The position numbers and the translations under genes are program-made. From NCBI GenBank assembly GCA_015233485.1, contig JADFXO010000179.1:1-7816 (forward strand): DNA of 7,816 bases, given 5' to 3'. The notes below the pieces were generated by a model. That model did no database searches, was not told the origin of the DNA, and saw only the letters and a list, made by a program, of their open reading frames with translations. Of this stretch, positions 1 to 5,045 are shown one piece after another. How positions within the stretch are numbered: the stretch's first letter is position 1; each line of letters starts with the position of its first letter. This DNA comes from Nitrospirota bacterium (GTDB taxonomy: Bacteria > Nitrospirota > Thermodesulfovibrionia > Thermodesulfovibrionales > Magnetobacteriaceae).

Positions 1-51
1 CCTTCAGTCGTTACAATTGGAAATCAAATAGTATGGGAAAATGGAGGCTGA
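1..51 (+). CDS. C-terminal tail of an unidentified upstream gene (partial)
   Basis: Frame 1 is open from the window edge to a TGA at 49-51 and reads PSVVTIGNQIVWENGG. Only 16 codons are visible, so neither family nor function can be assigned. The next ATG (52-54) is followed at once by TAA, so it does not start a gene. The fragment may equally be a chance open stretch; it is listed because it runs in from the edge. Confidence 0.25.
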   Translation, partial: PSVVTIGNQIVWENGG

Positions 52-92
52 ATGAAATAAGATTCATTTTTTAGAACTCTACCTCTTTTGGG

Positions 93-455
93 GTGAAAAA
101 ATGTCTTGACTTTTGGGTAGCATTACATCGGCTTAATTTCACGGTTACAAATAGATGGTATGCAGACTATTATGAGTGGAATGGTAGAGATTGGGTAGAT
201 GCGGGTGTACGGTTTTCATATACAACTGATACGTGGGTTTATCAGGGGACAACCGACATAGATGATGACGCGGTAACGAGGACTGAGGTTTTACAGGTAG
301 GCGGTACGGTAATTGAGACGCTGACATATAAAGAGACGCGATATATGCAGGGCAACCCGAACGATGGCGCTCTCCTTACGTGGACTATAGTGGATCCCTT
401 AAACGGGCAGTTAAACTTAATAATATTTTGGACTACTATGATGGGCCTATATTAA
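93..455 (+). CDS. Unrecognised 120-aa protein or gene fragment, Trp/Tyr/Asp-rich
   Basis: The frame is open from codon 75-77 (after a TAG at 72-74) to a stop at 453-455; the GTG at 93 is the first usable start and has no Shine-Dalgarno sequence. The product is rich in aromatic residues, Asp and Thr (YYEWNGRDW; TTDIDDDAVTRTE), with alternating beta-type sequence and no signal peptide or membrane segment. It looks like a piece of a larger beta-rich, perhaps exported, protein rather than a complete gene, but I do not recognise the family. Its last 25 codons overlap the next frame (from 380), which lies in the -1 frame relative to it. A frameshifted single gene is therefore possible. The tail after residue ~105 (LIIFWTTMMGLY) looks like out-of-frame reading of the following gene. 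Confidence 0.4.
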   Translation: MKKCLDFWVALHRLNFTVTNRWYADYYEWNGRDWVDAGVRFSYTTDTWVYQGTTDIDDDAVTRTEVLQVGGTVIETLTYKETRYMQGNPNDGALLTWTIVDPLNGQLNLIIFWTTMMGLY

Positions 456-1078
456 TAACAGTGGTCGATCCTGTGGATACAATATATATTTGTGTATTAA
501 TAGATAGAAATACCATGGCTGATGAATATTTATGTGTGCCCATTTCAGGGAATAAGATAGAGCGTTTTTATTTAGGCCAGATTGATTTAAGAAGTATATA
601 TTTAGGACCTGAAATCAGAAATTATTTCATATTAAAAGTTACTGACTATAAAGAATCTATTAATCTTGAATCTATATCTGAAAAGGATATTCCTCTTGAT
701 TGGTATCCTGATGAAGGCTTTATATTATCTCATTATCCCGCCGAGCTGCCTGCTCCTCTGAATAGTGAAGGTGAAAGGCTCGAAATTTTAAAACTTTTTC
801 CCCGGCCGCATCGCCGTCAGTACTACTATCAAAAACAAAAATCCACCAATAATAGCCACAAGTCCGCCAATGCCCATAAGCCCCATGCTTGCCGCTTTCT
901 TAAACGTATCCAGGCCCTGCGCACTGCCCGTCACCTTGCGCTGAATGCCGTAGCCGCCGCCCCATGCAAGCCCTGTTATGTGAAGCAGCTGCCCCGCGCC
1001 GTAGATATATGCCTGAATCTTTGCAAACTTTACAACAGGTTCGCTGAATCCGAACCGCGGCAGAAGATAATACGTTAG
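380..1078 (+). CDS. DUF6575-like hypothetical protein, probably truncated, with an antisense run-on tail
   Basis: The convincing part is about residues 12-130 (roughly 413-770): LNNILDYYDGPILITVVD, then a VPISGNKIERF-like stretch, a GQIDLRSIYLGPE stretch and DIPLDWYPDEGF. From memory this pattern resembles DUF6575 proteins, small bacterial proteins of unknown function; that assignment is tentative. The start is uncertain: GTG at 380 lacks a ribosome binding site and overlaps the previous frame, and an in-frame TTG lies at residue 18. There is no stop at the expected end. From about 788 the frame runs on for 97 codons as the exact antisense of the oxidase-like gene, turning into Arg/Lys/His/Ala-rich sequence unlike the rest. 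AT-rich codon use before 788 and GC-richer sequence after it support a junction there. I read this as a gene that lost its 3' end in a rearrangement; the annotated end is only where the frame closes. Confidence 0.45.
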   Translation: MDYSGSLKRAVKLNNILDYYDGPILITVVDPVDTIYICVLIDRNTMADEYLCVPISGNKIERFYLGQIDLRSIYLGPEIRNYFILKVTDYKESINLESISEKDIPLDWYPDEGFILSHYPAELPAPLNSEGERLEILKLFPRPHRRQYYYQKQKSTNNSHKSANAHKPHACRFLKRIQALRTARHLALNAVAAAPCKPCYVKQLPRAVDICLNLCKLYNRFAESEPRQKIIR

Positions 1079-2146
1079 TCCCATAAAGGACAGCGTTACC
1101 CCTACGATTACCCCGTGGTAGTGGGCCGGTATCGTCACGTTTATGCCGCTTATCATAAAGCCTATCGCCCCGCCCGCCCCAAATAGCAGCATCGAACTTA
1201 TCAGTGCAGCGCGCAGGTGGCTCTTATTATCTTCGATTTTTGTTTTTAAAAGCGAGGCCATGATTAATAAGGCAAATCCAATAACCGGCGCGCCTATCCC
1301 CCACTTCATCAACTCAGTGAATTGATGAATGTACTGCCATGAGCCTGCCTGCTGTGTGAGAATAATTGTTGGGGCATAAAGTGACGCGGCAAGTAGTATC
1401 GAAAACAGGATTATGGCCGTCTTTGGCGGGAGTTTAAGCGCAAGTCCCGCCGCCCTTGCAAGCCACACCCACGCAGTAAGCATTATTGCCGTGTCGAGCA
1501 TCTGAAGTAAATGCCCCCCACCCCAGAACAGCAGCTCATAATACCTGAGCGCGTTGCTGTCTTTAGGGATCGACAGGTATGTCCAAAGAAGCGTAAACAT
1601 TGCAAGCAATCCTATGATTGCCCCCACATAAAGGCCATACCTCTGTGCCCTGTCCTCAGTTTTTGCCTCGCCGCAACACGGTATGCACAGCAGTGCTCGC
1701 AGTAATAAAAGCGTGAGGCCGGAGAAAAATATCACAACTCCCCAGAGAAAGATTCTGTCATCCAGCACGGGTACATAATTGTTCATAAGCGGATGCCATG
1801 CGCCAAGAAATGGCGACAGTGCAATAATGATTGTCCCAAAAGCAGATACATACAAGGCAGCGTACCCCAAGCCCATTAAAGATTCGCTCCCGTTTAATGT
1901 CCATAAAACCCCCGCAAACGCTATAAACCATATCGTGACGGACAAATCGACATGTACGACCAGGGCAACTTTAAAGAAATCGATGAGCGGAAACACGTCC
2001 TGAATTTTGGGCGTCCGCGATAACACCAGCAGTATAGCCAAAAGCCCCGCTGTCAGCAAAGAGGCAATGCCAAGAATCATCCACCCTGCGGCGAGTCTGC
2101 GGCGCTTACCTTCGAAGACTTCAAACATACTTGATAGCTCACTCAT
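788..2146 (-). CDS. Heme-copper-oxidase-like subunit I (cbb3/NOR-type), stand-alone
   Basis: A 452-residue, very hydrophobic protein with about 11-12 membrane segments, near the usual size for cbb3 or NorB catalytic subunits. Candidate heme and metal ligands by position: H65 in segment 2 (VVHVDLS) and H344 for the low-spin heme, H342 (PAHYHGVIVG) for the high-spin heme, and H212 (WGGGHLLQ) for the CuB site. Where segment 7 normally has a His-His pair I see Y272-I-H274-Q275, so one CuB ligand may be missing. Family members are inner-membrane O2 or NO reductases, but no cytochrome c or other subunit gene lies nearby and this one is transcribed alone. Activity is therefore unproven; an electron-transfer or sensing paralogue is possible. 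The start at 2146 has no Shine-Dalgarno but sits 8 nt after a strong -10 box. M7 (2128) is the alternative start. The 3' end meets the damaged frame from the left, with no spacer. Confidence 0.8.
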   Translation of the reverse strand: MSELSSMFEVFEGKRRRLAAGWMILGIASLLTAGLLAILLVLSRTPKIQDVFPLIDFFKVALVVHVDLSVTIWFIAFAGVLWTLNGSESLMGLGYAALYVSAFGTIIIALSPFLGAWHPLMNNYVPVLDDRIFLWGVVIFFSGLTLLLLRALLCIPCCGEAKTEDRAQRYGLYVGAIIGLLAMFTLLWTYLSIPKDSNALRYYELLFWGGGHLLQMLDTAIMLTAWVWLARAAGLALKLPPKTAIILFSILLAASLYAPTIILTQQAGSWQYIHQFTELMKWGIGAPVIGFALLIMASLLKTKIEDNKSHLRAALISSMLLFGAGGAIGFMISGINVTIPAHYHGVIVGVTLSFMGLTYYLLPRFGFSEPVVKFAKIQAYIYGAGQLLHITGLAWGGGYGIQRKVTGSAQGLDTFKKAASMGLMGIGGLVAIIGGFLFLIVVLTAMRPGKKF

Positions 2147-2154
2147 TTGACTGT

Positions 2155-2183
2155 ATGATAAGGTAAACGCGCCGCAAAGTCAA
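2155..2183 (-). promoter_or_regulatory. Sigma70-type promoter of the oxidase-like gene
   Basis: On the minus strand a -35 TTGACT (2178-2183) is followed after exactly 17 bp by a -10 TATCAT (2155-2160). Predicted transcription start is near 2148, only about two bases from the ATG at 2146. The transcript would thus be leaderless or nearly so, which agrees with the lack of a ribosome binding site. Confidence 0.6.
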
Positions 2184-2250
2184 TGACAAGACCTACCCCT
2201 AAATTGGGTCTGCGTCAAGAAATGGGGTTTTATGCAGCGAGATTTTCACA

Positions 2251-2373
2251 CGTCATTGTGGCTTGCCCGGAATCTGTCCTGGATCAACGTGTATTATGAG
2301 GATATTCGTATATCCGGAATCTTATTTGGCTTGAGAATGTGTAGAGACAGATTCCGGACAAGCCGCAATGACG
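2251..2373. repeat. Inverted pair of REP-like repeats (BIME-like, 28-bp arms)
   Basis: Positions 2251-2278 and 2346-2373 are reverse complements with 26 of 28 matches, separated by 67 bp. The core of each arm is itself an imperfect palindrome of the form attccgg-5 nt-ccggaat. A third, perfect copy of the core stands alone at 4848-4866, so this is a dispersed family. As RNA the pair would form a long hairpin downstream of tetR and might act in termination or mRNA stability. No target-site duplication is evident at the outer edges, so a REP pair fits better than a MITE. Confidence 0.75.
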
Positions 2374-2476
2374 ACGAGGCAAGCCGGGCGGATACAATTT
2401 TTTTGTAGCGGAGTGAGGTGTTCAGTATTAAATGGAAATAAGTAAAACGAAAGAAATGAGGGGAATGGGAAATCAT

Positions 2477-3151
2477 TTATCCCATAAGCGAATTGATATA
2501 GTTTTCAATTTGTGATGTGCAGCGTCTGTAAATTTCTAAAGAGTTGCTCTTTTTGGCGGTGGTGATACATCCCTCAAGGCATGATAATATGAACATGGCT
2601 ATATCTGCCGGATTCACCTCTTTCTTTATTTGGCCTTTCTCTACAGCCTGAACTATGACCGTGGTTACCATATCCTGCCAGCCATTGTATAACGTCTCCA
2701 GAAGCCTTGCAAAATCCTCGTCTATTGGAGACATCTCCTGAATAAGATTATTTAAGGGGCAGCCATTTTTGATTTCAAATAACTTACAATTTTTAAATAC
2801 AATAGTGGGAAGGGTTTTGATGTGGTTAATAAGGGCAGACAACGGCTCCGGCTGGTGCAGCAACGGCAGCTCCCAGTATTGCCTTAAAAAATCTGATAAA
2901 GTCTCAGAAACAGCGGCAAGCGCCAGTTCCTTTTTGGATATGAAATAGTGATACAGGGCGCCCTTGGTAAAACCGGTCTTCTCTATAATATTGTTCAGAG
3001 ACGCTCCCCGGTAGCCGTTCAAGTAGATGTCTTCAAAGGCTGCGTCTATTATCTTTTTCCTTGTATCCGGGGCGTGTCCCTTCTCGTCGCCATTTATAAG
3101 GGCGGCCTGCCCACCGGCTGCATGTTGCTTTAACTCTTTAGGCTTAGGCAT
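2477..3151 (-). CDS. TetR/AcrR-family transcriptional repressor (NemR/AcuR-like)
   Basis: 224 residues. After a 28-residue polar N-terminal extension comes a typical TetR DNA-binding domain (about 29-76), with the helix-turn-helix at 51-70 (SLNNIIEKTG then FTKGALYHYF). The C-terminal part has the pattern of the NemR/AcuR-type ligand domain: GCPLNNLIQE (130-139), a GWQD helix, then ADIAMFILSCLEGC (182-195). C131, C191 and C195 are candidates for electrophile or redox sensing as in NemR, but that is inference. It lies 65 bp downstream of the QueG-like/SCP2 gene on the same strand. There is no good ribosome binding site (taacc before ATG) and no operator in the gap, so it is probably co-transcribed from the promoter at 4534-4562. 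The two palindromes there are the obvious candidate sites for this protein, making it a self-limiting local repressor. Confidence 0.88.
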   Translation of the reverse strand: MPKPKELKQHAAGGQAALINGDEKGHAPDTRKKIIDAAFEDIYLNGYRGASLNNIIEKTGFTKGALYHYFISKKELALAAVSETLSDFLRQYWELPLLHQPEPLSALINHIKTLPTIVFKNCKLFEIKNGCPLNNLIQEMSPIDEDFARLLETLYNGWQDMVTTVIVQAVEKGQIKKEVNPADIAMFILSCLEGCITTAKKSNSLEIYRRCTSQIENYINSLMG

Positions 3152-3216
3152 GGTTAATTTTACAACTAATTACAAGTTTTTTTCATTACTATCACGGGGC
3201 GGTGGGCAGCTTAATC

Positions 3217-4470
3217 CTACGCCAGGCATCGCTTAAATTTGCTTAAGTGAAGTGGATTACCCTTTATTTTCAGTTTCCCCCGGACAATAGCGCTTATGAG
3301 TGAGGTCCTGTTGTTGAGGAGATCTATCCACGTCTCAGAATCGGCCATTACTTTTGTCGCGCCGTCAATGTTGTCAAGGATTTCTATTTTGGCATCAGAT
3401 ATATATACGCAAAAGGCATCAGGCTCCTTTCCCGTAAATTCGAAGCGGAGTTTTAATTTGGTATCCTTTGCAGCCAACCGGTTAAATGAGATGATGATGC
3501 CTCTCTTAAAAGACTCTATCGAGGAGGGCCTGATGGTGTTGTTAACAAACCGGAGCGTCTTGTCAGGGTTTTTTGAGGCGCTTAGATGCCCTGTGGTATT
3601 TGCAATGACATAGACATTTTCCTTTTTTGCCTTAAGCGGCATGACTATTTTCTCAAAATAATCCTTCTTTTGATGGCTGTAATCCTTGAGGCCCTCCTGG
3701 CCTGCCGGACACACCGCCATGCAGTAAGAGCATCTGTACATGCTGCCAAGAGTGAGAGACTGCCACTTGTTCATGTTCTCACCGTCAGTATAACGCCCCC
3801 TGTAGCCGGCGATACCATTCGATGAGACGACACCCTCTATCCAGTCCTGAAAGCCCCCGGCAAGGTCGTGGTAATTGTGCACAATGCAGGACAGGAAATT
3901 AAACCCTCCATCGTTGTCAATAGCACCGGCAGGGCAGACAAAGGCACATAGTTTGCAATTTATACATATCCTATTTTCTATGGGGTTGTCATATTTGTCT
4001 ATGGGGCTATCTATAAGAATTGTCCCTAACGCGATAGTGTTACCATAAACAGGGTGAATCACTAAACGGTTAAGGCCCATACTGCCAACGCCCGCCTCAA
4101 TCGCTATTGTCTTATGGCTCACATCCCAGATCTTGCCCGGCCAACGGTCTAAATCCATGGGAAAGCCCATCGGTACCGCCACGCCTCTTATCCCGAGGCT
4201 GTTTAATCGCGTTATGACGGCACGGGAAATTTTTGACAGCTCATGGAAGGTTTTTATGAATTCGTCGTTAACTACCGGCAGAGACTGGCTTTGCACACTG
4301 TCCCGATTGGCCTTTTTTATTATTGAAATCAGTGTTTTAGTACGGCCAAAGGCTCTCAATATGTCGTTAACTTCATGCGCAATAGCCTTTCTGGTAATTT
4401 CTACAAAACCAACTGCATCTGCCCCCTCATCAAGACAAACCTTGCGAACTGCGTCATAAGCTGCCGTCAT
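3217..4470 (-). CDS. QueG-like double [4Fe-4S] protein fused to a C-terminal SCP2 lipid-binding domain
   Basis: 417 residues. Residues ~10-270 resemble the catalytic half of epoxyqueuosine reductase/reductive dehalogenase-type proteins: an N-terminal GADAVGFVEI segment, an AGVGSMGLNRLVIHP-like stretch (126-140) matching AGLGWIGK of QueG, then eight cysteines for two [4Fe-4S] clusters: C169, C172, C175, C179 and C195, C247, C250, C254. C195 (SCIVHNY) matches the CISYLT cysteine of QueG. The HEAT-like tail of QueG is absent. Residues ~315-415 instead read as an SCP2 sterol-carrier domain (KIEILDNIDGATKV; GKLKIKGNPLHLSKF). The QueG catalytic Asp is not at the aligned distance and the WIGK motif is altered, so tRNA modification is unlikely; I infer a cytoplasmic redox enzyme for a hydrophobic substrate. 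Cobalamin binding is possible by family but not shown. The start is supported by a GGAGGAGG site 8 nt upstream. First gene of a tetR operon. Confidence 0.82.
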   Translation of the reverse strand: MTAAYDAVRKVCLDEGADAVGFVEITRKAIAHEVNDILRAFGRTKTLISIIKKANRDSVQSQSLPVVNDEFIKTFHELSKISRAVITRLNSLGIRGVAVPMGFPMDLDRWPGKIWDVSHKTIAIEAGVGSMGLNRLVIHPVYGNTIALGTILIDSPIDKYDNPIENRICINCKLCAFVCPAGAIDNDGGFNFLSCIVHNYHDLAGGFQDWIEGVVSSNGIAGYRGRYTDGENMNKWQSLTLGSMYRCSYCMAVCPAGQEGLKDYSHQKKDYFEKIVMPLKAKKENVYVIANTTGHLSASKNPDKTLRFVNNTIRPSSIESFKRGIIISFNRLAAKDTKLKLRFEFTGKEPDAFCVYISDAKIEILDNIDGATKVMADSETWIDLLNNRTSLISAIVRGKLKIKGNPLHLSKFKRCLA

Positions 4471-4478
4471 AGACTAAA

Positions 4479-4486
4479 CCTCCTCC
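4479..4486 (-). promoter_or_regulatory. Strong ribosome binding site of the QueG-like/SCP2 gene
   Basis: The minus strand carries GGAGGAGG, 8 nt before the ATG at 4470. It fixes this start and is by far the best Shine-Dalgarno among the intact genes of the window, in contrast to the oxidase-like and glycosyltransferase genes. Confidence 0.85.
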
Positions 4487-4508
4487 AAATGTTTTCAGGT
4501 ATTTTCAG

Positions 4509-4526
4509 ACATACCAGATGGTATGT
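4509..4526. promoter_or_regulatory. Operator palindrome O1 (proximal), probable TetR site
   Basis: The sequence acataccagatggtatgt is an 18-bp palindrome with 7-bp half-sites (acatacc/ggtatgt) around a 4-bp centre. It begins at the predicted transcription start (~4527) of the minus-strand promoter, so a bound repressor would block early elongation or open-complex formation. It is the exact reverse complement of the second site at 4542-4559. Confidence 0.85.
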
Positions 4527-4533
4527 ATAGTTT

Positions 4534-4562
4534 ATTGTATCACATACCATCTGGTATGTCAA
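4534..4562 (-). promoter_or_regulatory. Sigma70-type promoter of the QueG-like/SCP2-tetR operon
   Basis: On the minus strand a consensus -35 TTGACA (4557-4562) is followed after exactly 17 bp by TACAAT (4534-4539). The spacer and part of the -35 box are occupied by one operator palindrome and the start region by the other. Strong promoter elements covered by two operators fit a gene kept tightly off until an inducer appears. The leader would be about 57 nt. Confidence 0.75.
4542..4559. promoter_or_regulatory. Operator palindrome O2 (distal), probable TetR site
   Basis: The sequence acataccatctggtatgt is an 18-bp palindrome that fills the promoter spacer and overlaps the first three bases of the minus-strand -35 box. 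Its centre is 33 bp, about three helical turns, from that of O1, so two dimers would sit on the same face of the DNA. Confidence 0.85.
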
Positions 4563-4845
4563 TAGGGCGAATTTAAATTTATTATTTCAACAATGGAACT
4601 CAGGAAGTCGTTGGAATTAAATAAAGCATGTAAATTCTGAAAGAAATAAAGGGGCAGTCAACAGCCTATCAACATCACAGACCTCACATCATCATACTTG
4701 CCTGCCTCCTGATACGTGCCAGCCTCTTATGTAACTGCCAGGCTTATTTATCCTGTGAAAAAATCAACGCCGTGTATGGCCAGATGCTTATTTTACCGGA
4801 GCAGGGCAGTCCGTCGGTTGCTTCCTCAATGGAGACATAGGCGCA

Positions 4846-4871
4846 CGATTCCGGACAAGCCGGAATGACGG
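4846..4871. repeat. Solitary REP-like palindrome
   Basis: The core attccggacaagccggaat (4848-4866) is a perfect 7-bp stem with a 5-nt loop. Including the flanking gatt and tgacg it matches both arms of the inverted pair at 2251-2373, so the window holds three copies, all outside genes. Confidence 0.75.
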
Positions 4872-4909
4872 ACGGTTGACCCAAATTGATGATATTTGGG
4901 CTATATATC

Positions 4910-4993
4910 TTAACCGGATAGGAGCTATGATTATTAACCGGATAGGACATTTCTATTTTGCTAAGAATAGGACATTTCTACTTTGCTGTGACA
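4910..4993. mobile_element. IS21-family terminus remnant with tandem end repeats
   Basis: A 14-bp repeat (ttaaccggatagga) occurs at 4910-4923 and 4934-4947. A 21-bp unit (ataggacattt, then ctaYtttgct) occurs at 4942-4962 and 4967-4987 with a single difference. Such closely spaced repeats next to a terminal TGTCA (minus strand, 4989-4993) are typical of IS21-family ends, where they serve as transposase sites. The terminus points right, towards the glycosyltransferase; no istA or istB remains on the inner side, so only the end survives. The match to IS21 ends is from memory of the motif, supported by the istA fragment at the right edge of the window. Confidence 0.6.
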
Positions 4994-5009
4994 CCCTAAA
5001 TTCTCCGCG

Positions 5010-5039
5010 TTGCAATGGCGGCCATAAATATGTTATCAT
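5010..5039 (+). promoter_or_regulatory. Possible promoter of the glycosyltransferase gene
   Basis: TTGCAA (5010-5015) and TATCAT (5034-5039) are 18 bp apart. The predicted start of transcription falls about at the GTG start codon (5046), so the mRNA would be leaderless. The -10 box and following bases (TATCATcACAGT) closely match those of the oxidase-like gene (TATCATACAGT). Confidence 0.45.
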
Positions 5040-5045
5040 CACAGT

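Larger units (their letters stand above)
2147..2476. other. Non-coding interval between divergent-end genes
   Basis: It holds the promoter of the oxidase-like gene at its left end and a pair of inverted REP-like repeats in the middle (2251-2373). No convincing gene is seen: the one small frame (2294-2476, minus) reads through the repeat and has no family resemblance. The right part (2374-2476) lies downstream of the tetR stop and shows no clear hairpin-plus-T-run terminator of its own; the repeat hairpin may serve instead. A short inverted match (agacc/ggtct, 2189-2211 area) upstream of the -35 box is too weak to call an operator. Confidence 0.5.
4561..5045. other. Non-coding interval with REP copy and IS21-like end
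   Basis: From 4561 to about 4845 I see no supported gene. A plus-strand frame open from 4649 to a TAG near 4840 has no start codon near its beginning and no recognisable family. The minus-strand frame 4744-4950 reads through the REP element and IS end. The right half holds the REP copy (4846-4871), an IS21-like terminus (4910-4993) and a promoter for the glycosyltransferase (5010-5039). Confidence 0.5.

Noticed and set aside
791..1078. Basic, Ala/Arg-rich C-terminal tail of the frame starting at 380
   Set aside because: It is pure antisense of a well-supported membrane protein gene, so it is very unlikely to be selected protein sequence.
2251..2373. MITE with transposon-type ends
   Set aside because: No target-site duplication is visible and single copies of the arm occur alone at 4846-4871, which fits REP elements better.
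3152..3183. Separate promoter for tetR (TAAAAT 5 nt before the ATG)
   Set aside because: No acceptable -35 box at 16-18 bp spacing and no operator; co-transcription with the upstream gene is simpler.
3217..4470. Calling this gene queG (epoxyqueuosine reductase)
   Set aside because: The two-cluster cysteine order matches, but the WIGK motif and Asp spacing differ, the HEAT-like tail is missing and an SCP2-like domain takes its place.
4649..4840. Plus-strand open stretch ending in INAVYGQMLILPEQGSPSV
   Set aside because: It has no start codon near its beginning and no recognisable domain; length is within chance.
4744..4950. Minus-strand 68-codon frame
   Set aside because: It reads through the REP palindrome and the IS21-like end repeats; it has no ribosome binding site and no family resemblance.
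4910..4987. CRISPR-like array
   Set aside because: There are only two copies each of two different short repeats with 4-10 bp gaps and no cas genes; IS21 end repeats explain them better.
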